Assembly: GCF_023715645.1 (NCBI RefSeq)
Contig: NZ_JAMBOP010000023.1
Span: 1 to 64,000 of the forward strand
DNA: 64,000 nucleotides
Reading direction: 5' to 3'
DNA from: Bacillus cytotoxicus
Lineage (GTDB): Bacteria > Bacillota > Bacilli > Bacillales > Bacillaceae_G
This document shows, one piece after another, positions 33,950 through 43,314 of this stretch; positions within the stretch are counted from its first letter, which is position 1, and every line of letters starts with the position of its first letter. Both the position numbers and the translations under genes were made by a program. The notes beneath the pieces were generated by a model, which did not search any database, was not told where the DNA came from, and was given only the letters and a program-made list of their open reading frames with translations.

Positions 33950-35668
33950 TTAAACGAAATATCGGGAACGCTTTGTAATGGCCTTCGCAATTTCTCGTTT
34001 TTTCATATATAAGTTTGTGTAAAGAGGTATAGATTGATGACGAATTCCCTCTAATAAGACTTGTCTCTTATTTTCATCTTGCTCTGCACTTGAAAGAATA
34101 GATATTGCATCAGACTCAATTTGACGATAGCCTTCTTCACAAATAACATCTGTTACTAACTGTTTTATCAGTTCTTTTTCCTCACCATTTCGCTCTAAAG
34201 CTTTTTGAGTACGGAAAAAAGCAGACTCCATCACATATAACTCTTTTAACATGTTAGCTAATATACGTAAATATTCTTGTTCTCTATCAAGATTGAGATT
34301 AGAAGAATAAGATAGCGTTTTCAAAGATTGATTCAGTAACTGTTTTGACAACTGGATATATCGGTAATTTCTTTCTACGTTTTCTTCTTTCGGTGCTTCG
34401 TTCATCAAGGATTCATTTTGTCTAAATTTCTTAAGTGCCATTTTAGCGATTGTTAAGCGGTTGATTTCATTTGTTCCTTCAAAAATACGACTAATCCTTG
34501 CATCACGATATAGGCGTTCTACTTCATATTCCTGCATATACCCATATCCACCGTGAATTTGCACCGCTTCATCGACAATTTCACCAAGCACTTCGGAACA
34601 ATTTACTTTATTAATCGCACACTCCATCACATAATTTGACATCGTTTTGACAATATCATTATGTTCTTGTTCCGAAAGAAGTACGTCATCTAATGCACCT
34701 GACGTACGATACGCAGCACTTTCTGATCCATATGTAGAAATAACCATATTTGCAATTTTTTCTTGAATCATAGTAAAATCGACTAATGCCGCACCAAACT
34801 GTTTACGTTCTTTTGCATAATTTACAACTAATTGAATCGCTTGTTTTGCCGTTCCTATATTAGCAAAAGCTAATTTCAAACGTGCCATATTTAATATGTT
34901 TAAAGCAACGTGATGCCCTTTTCCAACCTCTCCTAATACATTTGTACTCGGCACCGATACATCTTCTAAAATAAGAGTTGCTGTGGAAGATCCTTTAATT
35001 CCCATCTTTTTCTCTTCTACTCCAACCGAAACACCCTTACATGTTCTTTCGATAATAAAGGCTGTCATTCCTTTATTTGTGTTTGCAAAAACGACATAAA
35101 CATCAGCAAGATGAGCATTTGTAATCCATTGTTTTTCTCCGTTTAACAACCACTCTGTTCCCTCTTCACTTTGCACAGCACTTGTTTTTGCATTCAGTGC
35201 ATCTGAACCGGCATTAGGTTCTGTTAACGCATAAGCACCTATCCATTCTCCTGATGCAAGTTTCGGCAAATATTTCTCTTTTTGCTCCTCAGTTCCGAAA
35301 TAGACGTATGGCAATGTCCCTACTCCTGCATGGATGTTAAAAGAAACACTAAAAGCGCCTCCAAATCCCATCTTTTCTGCAACAATTCCGGACACTTTTT
35401 TTCCTAAATCCAGTCCTCCATATTCTTCTGGAACTTCTATACTGAGTAAACCTAGTTCTCCCGCTTTCTCAAACAACTTACGTGTAGCTTGATAATCATA
35501 CTGTTCAATAGATTGTATATGCGGAATAACATCTTGCTTTACAAATTGTTCAGTCGTTTTTGATATAAGCTGATCCTCATCACTAAAATCTTCCGGAGTC
35601 ACGATATCCCCACTCGTTTTATTGTATTGCGAAAAGAAATCATTCCATTGCAGTTTTGCTTTATTCAT
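33950..35668 (-). CDS. Acyl-CoA dehydrogenase (probably isobutyryl/branched-chain)
   Basis: A 572-residue flavoenzyme. The acyl-CoA dehydrogenase core covers about residues 20-410: GAYALTEPNAGSDALNAKT and WITNAHLADVYVVFA (FAD site), KERKQFGAALVDFTMIQEKIANM, QIHGGYGYMQEYEVERLYRDARISRIFEGTNEI with a catalytic Glu region. A C-terminal helical extension of about 150 residues makes it longer than the 380-residue short forms, like the Bacillus FadE-type enzymes. The operon with mmsB and mmsA suggests isobutyryl-CoA as substrate, an inference from context. AGGAGG stands six bases before ATG 35668. First gene of the operon. Confidence 0.9.
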   Translation of the reverse strand: MNKAKLQWNDFFSQYNKTSGDIVTPEDFSDEDQLISKTTEQFVKQDVIPHIQSIEQYDYQATRKLFEKAGELGLLSIEVPEEYGGLDLGKKVSGIVAEKMGFGGAFSVSFNIHAGVGTLPYVYFGTEEQKEKYLPKLASGEWIGAYALTEPNAGSDALNAKTSAVQSEEGTEWLLNGEKQWITNAHLADVYVVFANTNKGMTAFIIERTCKGVSVGVEEKKMGIKGSSTATLILEDVSVPSTNVLGEVGKGHHVALNILNMARLKLAFANIGTAKQAIQLVVNYAKERKQFGAALVDFTMIQEKIANMVISTYGSESAAYRTSGALDDVLLSEQEHNDIVKTMSNYVMECAINKVNCSEVLGEIVDEAVQIHGGYGYMQEYEVERLYRDARISRIFEGTNEINRLTIAKMALKKFRQNESLMNEAPKEENVERNYRYIQLSKQLLNQSLKTLSYSSNLNLDREQEYLRILANMLKELYVMESAFFRTQKALERNGEEKELIKQLVTDVICEEGYRQIESDAISILSSAEQDENKRQVLLEGIRHQSIPLYTNLYMKKREIAKAITKRSRYFV

Positions 35669-35804
35669 TCTCATCCTCCTAACTATTTCCTTCTCTCATT
35701 TGCACTCTCTGCGTCTCAATTTTTAGAAGAAACGTTCAATTGGTGACACGAAAGACATGGATAACATAGAGTGAAAAAAGAATGTAAAAAATTATTAATA
35801 TAAC

Positions 35805-35871
35805 AAAAAAGCGATGATTTCTCTTACAGCAAGCAGGTGTTTTTGCTAAAGATGTGTATCATCGCTTTTTG
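35805..35871 (-). terminator. Terminator for the prp operon
   Basis: AAAAAAGCGATGAT and ATCATCGCTTTTT form a 13-bp outer stem with a smaller inner hairpin (AGCAA/TTGCT). On the minus strand it ends in TTTTTTG. It lies 197 bases past the prpB stop, with a whole bcr1-type repeat in between. Confidence 0.8.
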
Positions 35872-36062
35872 ATATATAATTCCCACTTGACTTTCCAACA
35901 CACAAGTTGCTGCCATGCCAAACAAAGAGTAACCTGCTACTTTCTTCCTCTCTTTGTTTGAACATCGCATGTGGCTGAAAAAGGCACTGACCGCTTCTAC
36001 TCATGGCTAGACGCTCAGGTCCATCTAAATAGAAAAGTGGTTTATAATTTGGATTTATATAT
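35872..36062 (+). repeat. bcr1-type repeat in the prpB 3' UTR
   Basis: Starts ATATATAATTCCCACTTGACT and ends ATTTGGATTTATATAT; the core CACTGACCGCTTCTACTCATGG is present. Its right edge is six bases from the prpB stop codon (36068) and its left edge touches the terminator, so it is transcribed antisense within the prp mRNA. Confidence 0.9.
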
Positions 36063-36067
36063 TTCGT

Positions 36068-36976
36068 CTATTGTCCATCAGATAAAACTGTTTTTGCAAT
36101 TCCCTTATCTAACTCCTCAAAGTCATGATAAGAAATTGTTTCATATAATTCACTTCTCGTTTGCATATCAGCAAGTCCTTCTTTTTGCGATCCTTCTTCT
36201 TTTATTAGCTGAAAAATACGCTCATAAGCTTTTGCTGCTACGCGAAGAGAAGTCACTGGATATATAACCATTTGATAACCGATATTAGCAAATTCTTCGG
36301 CAGTATAGTACGGCGTTTTCCCAAATTCAGTCATATTAGCAAGTAAAGGAACCGTTACTTTTTTTGTAAATAAACGGAACTCTTCCTCTGACTGCAAAGC
36401 TTCAGGGAAAATAGCATCTGCACCAGCTTCTATGTAAGCAATTGCTCGCTCAATCGATGCATCTAATCCTTCAACTGCACGAGCATCCGTACGAGCTACA
36501 ACAACCATCGATGGCGCTACTTCTTTAATAACCTTAATTTTTTGCTGCATTTCTTCAATAGAAACAAGTTTTTTACCATTTAGATGTCCGCATTTTTTAG
36601 GAAGTTGCTGATCTTCAATTTGAACAGCAGCAACATTGGCTTCCATCATTTCTACTGCAGTTCTTGCTACATTTAACACGCCGCCAAATCCCGTATCAAT
36701 ATCGACAAGAAGAGGTAAATCTGTTGCTCTAACAAGATCCTTTGCTCTTTCAGCCACTTCAGTAGAAGTTACAATACCTAAATCCGGTAAACCCTTACTT
36801 GCTGTATAAGCAGCTCCTGATAAGTAAAGAGCTGAAAATCCAGCATTTTTTGCAACAAGAGCAGCCATCGCATCATGTGCACCAGGAATTTGCAAGATTT
36901 CAGGTGCTCCTACTAAAGTTCGGAATCGATTGGCAAGTTCTTCTTGTGTTGACTGTTTATTTACAACCCAAGCCAT
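36068..36976 (-). CDS. prpB: Methylisocitrate lyase
   Basis: A 302-residue ICL/PEP-mutase superfamily enzyme: IPGAHDAMAALVAKNAGFSALYLSGAAYTASKGLPD, DTGFG (metal site), VAAVQIEDQQLPKKCGHLNGKKLV with the K-K-C-G-H catalytic loop, and VVARTDARAVEGLDASIERA. The KKCGHL motif identifies lyases; the short length and the prp context identify methylisocitrate lyase, which cleaves 2-methylisocitrate to pyruvate and succinate. It is the third gene of prpC-prpD-prpB, 17 bases behind prpD, with AGGGGGA before the ATG. A repeat and the operon terminator follow. Confidence 0.95.
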   Translation of the reverse strand: MAWVVNKQSTQEELANRFRTLVGAPEILQIPGAHDAMAALVAKNAGFSALYLSGAAYTASKGLPDLGIVTSTEVAERAKDLVRATDLPLLVDIDTGFGGVLNVARTAVEMMEANVAAVQIEDQQLPKKCGHLNGKKLVSIEEMQQKIKVIKEVAPSMVVVARTDARAVEGLDASIERAIAYIEAGADAIFPEALQSEEEFRLFTKKVTVPLLANMTEFGKTPYYTAEEFANIGYQMVIYPVTSLRVAAKAYERIFQLIKEEGSQKEGLADMQTRSELYETISYHDFEELDKGIAKTVLSDGQ

Positions 36977-36993
36977 CCTTATCCCCCCTATGT

Positions 36994-38430
36994 TTAAATT
37001 AAGAAAAGATCTACAAATTCATTTACATTCATATTTTCTAGTTTTTCTTCATTCAAACAAGCCTCATGAATTTTTTCTTGTTGTTTATTAGAATAATGAA
37101 CAGCCATATTTGCAGAGAACTTTTGAACAACCTTTGGAATCGCTTCGTCTCTACGGAAACGGTGACCTAATGGATATTCACATTCTACATTTTCTGTTAC
37201 AGTACCATCTTTAAAATGAATTTGAACAGCGTTGGCGATTGAGCGCTTGTTCGGATCAAGGTAATCTAAACTGTATTGTTTATTTTCAACAACAACCATC
37301 TTATTTCGTAATTCATCGACGCGAGGGTCAAAAGCTACTTCATCTTCATAATCATCTGCAACAATGTCACCATTTAATAAACCGATTGCAGTAATGTATT
37401 GCAAGCAATGATCGCGGTCAGCTGGGTTATTTAATGGCCCCTCTTTATCAATAATACGAACTGCTGATTCATGTGTCGTGATTGTAATACGGTCAATCTC
37501 ATCTAATCGTTCTTTCACTTCTGGATGTAATTTCACTGCACATTCTGCAGCTGTTTGAGCATGGAATTCTGCTGGATATGATACTTTAAACAACACATTT
37601 TCCATTACATAAGAATCTAAAGGTCTTGCTAATTTTAGTTCTTGCTTGTTAAACAATACATCTTGGAACCCCCACCCTGGTGCAGTTAATGCTGTTGGGT
37701 AACCCATTTCACCTTTTAATGCAGTAAGCGCAAGATGAACACCACGACTTGTTGCATCCCCAGCTGCCCATGACTTACGTGAACCTGTATTTGGAGCATG
37801 ACGATATGTACGAAGACTAGAGTTATCAATCCATGCATGAGACAATGCATTAAAGATTTCTTCACGTGTGCCACCAAGCATTTTCGTAACAACTGCTGTT
37901 GTCGCTACTTTTACGTATAACACATGGTCAAGGCCAACGCGGTTTAAACTATTTTCTAATGCAAGTACACCTTGGATTTCATGTGCTTTAATCATCATTT
38001 CAAGTACATCTTTTACCTTTAATGGTTCTTTTCCTTCTGCAATACGAACGCGGCTCACATAATCTGCAACAGCTAAAATGCCGCCTAAATTATCAGATGG
38101 ATGTCCCCATTCTGCCGCAAGCCACGTATCGTTATAATCTAGCCATCGAATCATACATCCGATATTAAAGGCACCGCGTACTGGATCAAGCACAAATGAT
38201 GTTCCCGGCACACGTGTACCATTTGGCACAACAGTTCCTGGTACGACAGGTCCTAATAATTTCGTACACTCTGGATATTGCAGTGCTAAAATCCCACATC
38301 CAAGCGTATCTAGTAGTACATAGCGTGCTGTACTCAATGCTTCTGAACTTGTAATCTCTTTATTTAATACATAATCCGTAATCTCTTCTAAAATTGCATC
38401 TTTTTGTTTAATTTCATTTGTTTTAATCAC
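36994..38430 (-). CDS. prpD: 2-methylcitrate dehydratase
   Basis: A 478-residue MmgE/PrpD family enzyme. Landmarks are [106 protein letters not shown] and [18 protein letters not shown]. It converts 2-methylcitrate to 2-methyl-cis-aconitate. I choose the GTG at 38430 ([10 protein letters not shown]), with AAAGGATA just upstream; the frame runs to 38490 but the added residues look unlike the family. It sits 98 bases behind prpC, across a spacer with a small hairpin. Confidence 0.95.
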   Translation of the reverse strand: MIKTNEIKQKDAILEEITDYVLNKEITSSEALSTARYVLLDTLGCGILALQYPECTKLLGPVVPGTVVPNGTRVPGTSFVLDPVRGAFNIGCMIRWLDYNDTWLAAEWGHPSDNLGGILAVADYVSRVRIAEGKEPLKVKDVLEMMIKAHEIQGVLALENSLNRVGLDHVLYVKVATTAVVTKMLGGTREEIFNALSHAWIDNSSLRTYRHAPNTGSRKSWAAGDATSRGVHLALTALKGEMGYPTALTAPGWGFQDVLFNKQELKLARPLDSYVMENVLFKVSYPAEFHAQTAAECAVKLHPEVKERLDEIDRITITTHESAVRIIDKEGPLNNPADRDHCLQYITAIGLLNGDIVADDYEDEVAFDPRVDELRNKMVVVENKQYSLDYLDPNKRSIANAVQIHFKDGTVTENVECEYPLGHRFRRDEAIPKVVQKFSANMAVHYSNKQQEKIHEACLNEEKLENMNVNEFVDLFLI

Positions 38431-38509
38431 GCTATCCTTTCCTTTCCATCGTAAATTCGTTATTATTAAGAATGAGTGTCGGTCAAACACTCACCTGGCG
38501 GGCGGCCCT

Positions 38510-38527
38510 AACAACTCCCCAGTTGTT
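38510..38527 (+). terminator. Plus-strand-oriented hairpin in the prpC-prpD spacer
   Basis: AACAACT-CCCC-AGTTGTT is followed by TTTATTT only when read on the plus strand, that is, antisense to the operon. On the sense strand it is a 7-bp stem with a GGGG loop without a U-tract, so it is not a terminator for prpC and may be an RNA processing or stability element. Confidence 0.5.
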
Positions 38528-38528
38528 T

Positions 38529-39647
38529 TTATTTGCTAAGCACATGTCGCTCGCCAATATAATTTACACGTGGACGGAACAATCGATTATTTGTATGTTG
38601 CTCAATCACATGTGCACATAAGCCTACCGTTCTTGAACTGAAAAAGATTGGTGTATATAGTTGAATTGGAATCCCTAACATCCAATAAACTGGAGCAGCA
38701 TAATAATCTAGGTTTGGATAGATTCCTTTTTCCTTCTCCATAATCTTTTCTCCAGCTTCACACATTTCATATAATGTATAATCGCCCTTCACATCACACA
38801 ACTGTTTTAGTGCTTCTTTCATCATAAGCGCCCTTGGATCTATCTTCTTCATGTAGACGCGATGGCCAAATCCCATGATTTTTTCTTTGTTATGCAGCTT
38901 CTTTTGCAGTAATTCTTCAAATTTCTCGGTAGTACCTGCTTCAAGAAGCATATACATCACTGCCTCATTTGCGCCTCCGTGTAAATTACCTTTTAAAGAA
39001 GCAACCGCTCCGGTTAAGGCACCATACAAATCTGATTGTGTCGACGCAATTACTCTTGCTGTAAAAGTAGAGTTAGGCATCTCGTGTTCACTATAAAGAA
39101 CAAGTGATCGATCAAATATTTTTTCTTCTAATTCAGAAGGCTTCTTGCCCGTAAGCATATGGAAAAAATTTGAACTATAAGATAACTCTTTAAGCGGTTC
39201 AATCGGCTCTTCATTATTTAAAATTCGATAGCTATTCGCTACTATATTCGGAACCTTACTTAACAATTTATAAGCACGCTTTTTATTTACATCTAATGAG
39301 CGATCATCAATTTCATTATCATAACCAGATAGCGCCGAAATTCCTGTACGTAATCCATCCATTGGATGCGTTTGTTTTGGCAATGCTTTTAAAACATCAA
39401 AAACGCCACTTGGAACCTCATATTCAGACTTTAATGTTTCTTCCAATGCCGCTTTCTCATCTAAATTCGGAAGTCTCTCCTCTAATAAAAGATGAACAAT
39501 ATCTAAATAGCTTTTCGTTTTCGATAATTCAATTAGATCATACCCTTGAATAACGATTTCCCCTTTTACCGTATCAAGAAAAGAAATCTTCGTCTCGGCT
39601 GCAATTATCCCTTCAAGTCCTGGAAAAAAATTTTTTTCAGCTCCCAT
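38529..39647 (-). CDS. prpC: 2-methylcitrate synthase (citrate synthase family)
   Basis: A 372-residue citrate synthase fold protein: GLEGIIAAETKISFLDTVKGEIVIQGYDLIEL at the start, LHGGANEAVMYMLLEAG (first catalytic His), MGFGHRVYMKKIDPRA (second His region) and LDYYAAPVYWMLGIP with the catalytic Asp, then FFSSRTVGLCAHVIEQ. It condenses propionyl-CoA with oxaloacetate. In Bacillus this is MmgD/PrpC. The ATG at 39647 (GAEKNFFPGL) follows GGAGGAAG; longer frames are unsupported. Between the start and a bcr1-type repeat lies TGTAAACGAAGATC (39671-39684), similar to half of a CcpA site, a weak hint of carbon control. Confidence 0.95.
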   Translation of the reverse strand: MGAEKNFFPGLEGIIAAETKISFLDTVKGEIVIQGYDLIELSKTKSYLDIVHLLLEERLPNLDEKAALEETLKSEYEVPSGVFDVLKALPKQTHPMDGLRTGISALSGYDNEIDDRSLDVNKKRAYKLLSKVPNIVANSYRILNNEEPIEPLKELSYSSNFFHMLTGKKPSELEEKIFDRSLVLYSEHEMPNSTFTARVIASTQSDLYGALTGAVASLKGNLHGGANEAVMYMLLEAGTTEKFEELLQKKLHNKEKIMGFGHRVYMKKIDPRALMMKEALKQLCDVKGDYTLYEMCEAGEKIMEKEKGIYPNLDYYAAPVYWMLGIPIQLYTPIFFSSRTVGLCAHVIEQHTNNRLFRPRVNYIGERHVLSK

Positions 39648-39713
39648 TTTGTCTTCCTCCAATCCAAATAGATCTTCGTTTACACTTCTGTAAGCCTTTC
39701 CAAGATTGCACAA

Positions 39714-39846
39714 ATATATAAATCCAAGTTGACAAGTCACCGCCATGCCAAGCAAAAAGGAACTGATCCCTTCTACGCATAAATAAACGCTCAGGGCACC
39801 TAAAAAGAAAATGGCTTATGTCAGGTTTTTCATTTGGATATATATT
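39714..39846 (+). repeat. bcr1-type repeat, internally deleted
   Basis: About 133 bp: AATATATAAATCCAAGTTGAC at the left, CAAGTCACCGCCATGCC, then directly GATCCCTTCTACGCAT, CCTAAAAAGAAAATGG and TTGGATATATATT. The segment between the CATGCCAAGC and GACCGC blocks is shortened. It lies 66 bases upstream of prpC. Confidence 0.9.
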
Positions 39847-40199
39847 TCCTCAACATTCTCTACTTGTAAAGAATTAGAGGAAAGCAGCATACAAGGTTTT
39901 TCTATGTTTAGATTGTACAAAATAGTACTTCGAAAAGAATTGAGAAAGTAAGAAAATGTTCCAAACAAAGAATCTCTCATAAGCTTCATTTTTGCTAATG
40001 ATTACGACTATAAAAAATATCTTTCAAAGACACTGTTACTATCACTTATCTGAGTAAATTAGCACCTTCTCCCCACGCAGACTTTGACATGCAAAACAAA
40101 CGATTTATCTTCGACCGTTTTACACTCATTTTATCTTCTATTCAAATATATCAGACTCTTTAGAAAATTACAATTTATTTTGTTTTCTTTATCTTTGGA

Positions 40200-40386
40200 T
40201 ATATTAATGTAAGTTGACTTTCCAACACACAAGTCGTCGTCACACCAATCAAAAAGGAGCTTCCTACTTTCTTCCGCTCTTTGTTTAAACATCGTATGTG
40301 GCAAACGCTTCTACTCATGACCAGTCGCTCTGGGCCATCTAAAAAGAAAAGGAGTTTATATCAGATTTTTAATTTCAATTTATATA
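40200..40386 (+). repeat. bcr1-type repeat
   Basis: The left end is diverged (ATATTAATGTAAGTTGACTTTCC); the right end is TTTCAATTTATATA. The core has lost the CACTGAC block (GGCAAACGCTTCTACTCATG). The 350 bases between this copy and the previous one hold no gene, only a nested hairpin TTCCTC...GAGGAA (about 39845-39880). Confidence 0.85.
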
Positions 40387-40417
40387 CGGTTTATTTTTTT
40401 TCATTATAATTTCTCAT

Positions 40418-40443
40418 AAAAAAAGAATAGCAATACGCTATCC
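40418..40443 (-). terminator. Terminator of the DUF4870 gene
   Basis: On the minus strand GGATAGC-GTATT-GCTATTC is followed by TTTTTTT. A bcr1-type repeat separates it from the gene. Confidence 0.7.
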
Positions 40444-40445
40444 AT

Positions 40446-40653
40446 TTTATATACATTCATTTTGATTTACTAACATACAAATCTTTGCTACGGAGGATAC
40501 AACATGACTGCTAATCACTTTCTCCCTTTGTTTTTAAAACCTTGCATGTGGCAGAAAAAGGACCCGACCGCTTCTATACATGGCCTGATGCTTTCGTCCA
40601 TCTAAAAAGAAATGGCTTTTTTATGCCATTGTTTCAAGTTGGATTTATATATA
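40446..40653 (+). repeat. bcr1-type repeat, long variant, in the DUF4870 3' UTR
   Basis: About 208 bp with an insert-like block TACGGAGGATACAACATG shared with the copy at 2711-2906. It ends CAAGTTGGATTTATATATA, six bases from the stop codon of the DUF4870 gene, the same spacing as at prpB. Confidence 0.9.
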
Positions 40654-40658
40654 GTAAT

Positions 40659-40967
40659 TTATTTCAACCAAGATCCAACAATCGGATATTGAAAAGGTCG
40701 ATCATTCAACGCACGAACAATACCAATAATTGGAGTAATTAAAGCCATTAGGCCAAAAATAATTAAAAATGGAATTCCAATTAATACCCAAGAGAAAAAT
40801 GCTGAAATACCAATTAATACACCTATGACAAAGTGAAATATGACTGCTTGTAATGACAAACTTTTAATTTCTCGATCTGAACTCACAAGAAATATTATAA
40901 AAGGAACTAATACTGGCGCAAACCAAGTACTAGCATGAATGAATATTTTCAGTCCTTTATACTCCAT
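40659..40967 (-). CDS. DUF4870 membrane protein
   Basis: A 102-residue protein with three to four membrane segments: STWFAPVLVPFIIFLVS, the DUF4870 signature block SLSLQAVIFHFVIGVLIGISAFF, and WVLIGIPFLIIFGLMALITPIIGIVRALNDRPFQYPIVG. Members are small integral membrane proteins of unknown role, similar in layout to Tic20-like proteins. AAGGGAGTGAT precedes the ATG. The 3' end abuts a bcr1-type repeat, with the terminator beyond it. Confidence 0.85.
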   Translation of the reverse strand: MEYKGLKIFIHASTWFAPVLVPFIIFLVSSDREIKSLSLQAVIFHFVIGVLIGISAFFSWVLIGIPFLIIFGLMALITPIIGIVRALNDRPFQYPIVGSWLK

Positions 40968-41085
40968 TTAAAAATCACTCCCTTTTTCTTTATTTTTTCT
41001 TTGTTATGTAATATTTTATGCAAAATCAAAAGCTTTGTACATGAGGCTCGAGGCTGATTTGCACTCATTCAAAAGTTTCACTTAT

Positions 41086-41910
41086 TTAGGCATTCGACAC
41101 TTCTTGCTCTTTTTTTAATAAGGTAAGGTTATAATCATGAAATTTTTTCATTGTTTTTGGAAAACCATATTTTTTTATAAGATCGTATGTTTCTTCTTGT
41201 TTGTCTTCTAATAGTAACTGTTTAACTTGTAAAATATAATTAACTGACTCGGATATTCTCCTTTTCATCTCTAATTTATCTTTTGTAAACTCTCCATGCC
41301 CTGGTATTAGGAGGCGAATATCATATTTTTCTATAATAGATTCAAATTTTTTCAAAGTGGATAAATAGTCATCACTGTTATGATAAATATAAGGAAACTC
41401 TACATTTGATAAGTAGTCCCCAGCTATTACGATACCGAATGGCTCGAGAACTGTAATAATGCCATCTTCAGTATGACCTGGGGCTTGATAAAAATGAAGT
41501 TTCATGCTTCCTAATTCTAATTCCTCATATTCTTTACTAATAGAAATATCTACATTAGGAAACTTTATTTCATACTCTCTCGTTATGTAATAAGAATCGT
41601 CAAAATCTTGAATACTATTGATAATTGATTGCTTATCCGGGCAATCTTTTAATTTTTCACTTGCGATTACTTTCGCATACGAAAACGCACCATAACCTAA
41701 AATATGATCAAAATCAGAATGTGTAAAAAGTAAGTAAACGTTTTTACCTTTTTTATTGTTATAAACATAGTTCTGAATCTCATTTACTTCATTCGGTAGC
41801 CAAGTCGGATCAATTACTAATACCAGTTCATCAGTTTCAACAACAACTGAGTTTGTTTGATAAATTGCACTTTGAAAGATCGTTATGTCATTATCTTTAT
41901 ACTGAATCAT
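41086..41910 (-). CDS. Metallo-beta-lactamase-fold hydrolase
   Basis: A 274-residue MBL protein: SVVVETDELVLVIDPTWLP, LLFTHSDFDHILGYG (H-x-D-x-D-H variant; the first metal His pair reads HSDFDH), FYQAPGHTEDGIITVLEP (third ligand), IVIAGDYLSNVEFPY (Asp ligand) and LLIPGHGE (last His). In the usual HxHxDH motif the second His is Asp here, as in several hydrolase and phosphodiesterase subgroups. The substrate is unknown. The ATG at 41910 lies 9 bases after GGAGG. It is monocistronic. Confidence 0.85.
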   Translation of the reverse strand: MIQYKDNDITIFQSAIYQTNSVVVETDELVLVIDPTWLPNEVNEIQNYVYNNKKGKNVYLLFTHSDFDHILGYGAFSYAKVIASEKLKDCPDKQSIINSIQDFDDSYYITREYEIKFPNVDISISKEYEELELGSMKLHFYQAPGHTEDGIITVLEPFGIVIAGDYLSNVEFPYIYHNSDDYLSTLKKFESIIEKYDIRLLIPGHGEFTKDKLEMKRRISESVNYILQVKQLLLEDKQEETYDLIKKYGFPKTMKKFHDYNLTLLKKEQEVSNA

Positions 41911-42079
41911 AACCTTATGCCTCCATTTTAGATTTCCCCCATTCTTTGAAAAGATGTAGGTACAAATCTCTAAAACCAAAAAGGGAACTTTTTACAAAAA
42001 CTATACAAAAAGAATATCATTCTTTTTGTTTGTAGACTATGAGATTTTTTATAATATTTATCTTGTTTTATATTCCACA

Positions 42080-42235
42080 CTATAGATACGATACTTTTAA
42101 ATACGTCTCATCACACCATGTTTTTGAATTGAAATCTTCAGCGATAATGTGGTAACTTCCCTCATTTTGACACTCAATCCAAACGCCATAACCAGATAAT
42201 ACTTCTTTAATTTTTTCAATATATCTACATCCCAT
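42080..42235 (-). CDS. Putative 51-residue protein, possibly a gene fragment
   Basis: ATG at 42235, TAG at 42080. The chain (CRYIEKIKEVLSGYGVW, then ECQNEGSYHIIAEDFNS and KTWCDETYLKVSYL) looks like real coding sequence, with an alpha-beta pattern and balanced composition. There is no good ribosome site and no recognised family. It may be the end of a larger, decayed gene. The rest of 41911-42566 shows nothing else. Confidence 0.35.
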   Translation of the reverse strand: MGCRYIEKIKEVLSGYGVWIECQNEGSYHIIAEDFNSKTWCDETYLKVSYL

Positions 42236-42566
42236 TCAATAGAATCGTAATTTACTAAATGAATGCACTAAATACCAAGGCCTATTGATCATTCTAACCG
42301 ATTAAAAATTGTTCACATTTTATCCAAATATTCGAACAATGAATATTTATTCCTTTTCTGCATAAAAAATTTTCCTTTTCGCATAGGAAAAACTTTTAAT
42401 TTTTGACAAATTACTAATCAATGATTTATTATACAAATTTCGAGAAAAATGTAGATTTTTACAAAATTTTGTCTTTTCATATATATTTACAGCCCATATA
42501 CACTCCATATAGACTGTTAGTTGTAAGAACAATCTTACCAAAAATTAGAAAAGGAGCAAAAAGAAA

Positions 42567-42917
42567 ATGAAAAATTTCGCAAAGATTACCTTAGCAACAT
42601 TCATTGGATTTTGTGGTATTGGTGCTTTTTCACAAACGGAGAGTGTAAACGCAGCAGGATTAGATAACACTTCTCAAGCTTCTTTGAATGTAAATACTTC
42701 AACTGTCACCAACAATCAATCCATTATACCTGAACCAAAAACAATTGAGCACCATCATGTAAAGTATGAAAAAAGAAATTATCAATCTGTTGAAAATGTC
42801 CCTAAAAAAATCTATTACTCTTCAGAAGGATTTAAAGGATTTGTTTCCGCAGTGACTATTATGGATGCTGGAGACTATTTCCTCGTTTGTTATTCTGGCA
42901 CTGTCATTCGCTGTTAA
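42567..42917 (+). CDS. Small secreted protein, function unknown
   Basis: A 116-residue protein with a typical signal peptide (KNFAKITLATFIGFCGIGAF, cleavage probably after VNA near residue 29), followed by a Thr/Ser/Asn-rich linker, a His-rich patch (EHHHVKYE) and a compact C-terminal part ending YFLVCYSGTVIRC with two Cys that could form a disulphide. No family was recognised. AAAAGGAGC stands before the ATG. Two hairpins follow; the second is a proper terminator. Confidence 0.75.
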   Translation: MKNFAKITLATFIGFCGIGAFSQTESVNAAGLDNTSQASLNVNTSTVTNNQSIIPEPKTIEHHHVKYEKRNYQSVENVPKKIYYSSEGFKGFVSAVTIMDAGDYFLVCYSGTVIRC

Positions 42918-43051
42918 ATTGAAAGTAGCATATAATATAAAAAATCTGGTTACTATATAATAAAAAAAAGCCAAAAAATCAATTGATTTCATGGCTTATC
43001 AAATACTTTCCCATAGTTAATTATACAATAGAAAGAATTTTCTTTCAATTA

Positions 43052-43080
43052 AAAGACACTTATGTAGTGTCTTTTTTTAT
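43052..43080 (+). terminator. Terminator downstream of the secreted protein gene
   Basis: AAAGACACT-TATGT-AGTGTCTTT is followed by Ts. A second, imperfect hairpin (AAGCCA...TGGCTT) lies at about 42969-43000. Confidence 0.8.
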
Positions 43081-43314
43081 AAAAAATAAAAAACTTAGTG
43101 CAACCAAAGATCCAAAAGTTCGATAATTTGTCATATATACATGTAAAGATAAAATGAAATATATGGTATAATTCTTCGTGAGGAGCACGTGTTATATGTA
43201 TTATGTACCTTGTAGAAAGCTCTAACTGTAGGTTGGGGGGGCTCTATTTGCCATCCACATACATATTTCTATTTTAAAAATTCATTTTACAATTAATATA
43301 TTTTAACTATAGGG

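Noticed and set aside
39671-39684. CcpA (cre) site upstream of prpC
   Set aside because: TGTAAACG matches the first half well, but the second half is shifted by one base, so it is mentioned in the prpC entry only.
40542-40742. Open frame inside the long bcr1-type repeat
   Set aside because: Similar short frames occur in several repeat copies by chance. No ribosome site, and no conservation of the frame between copies.
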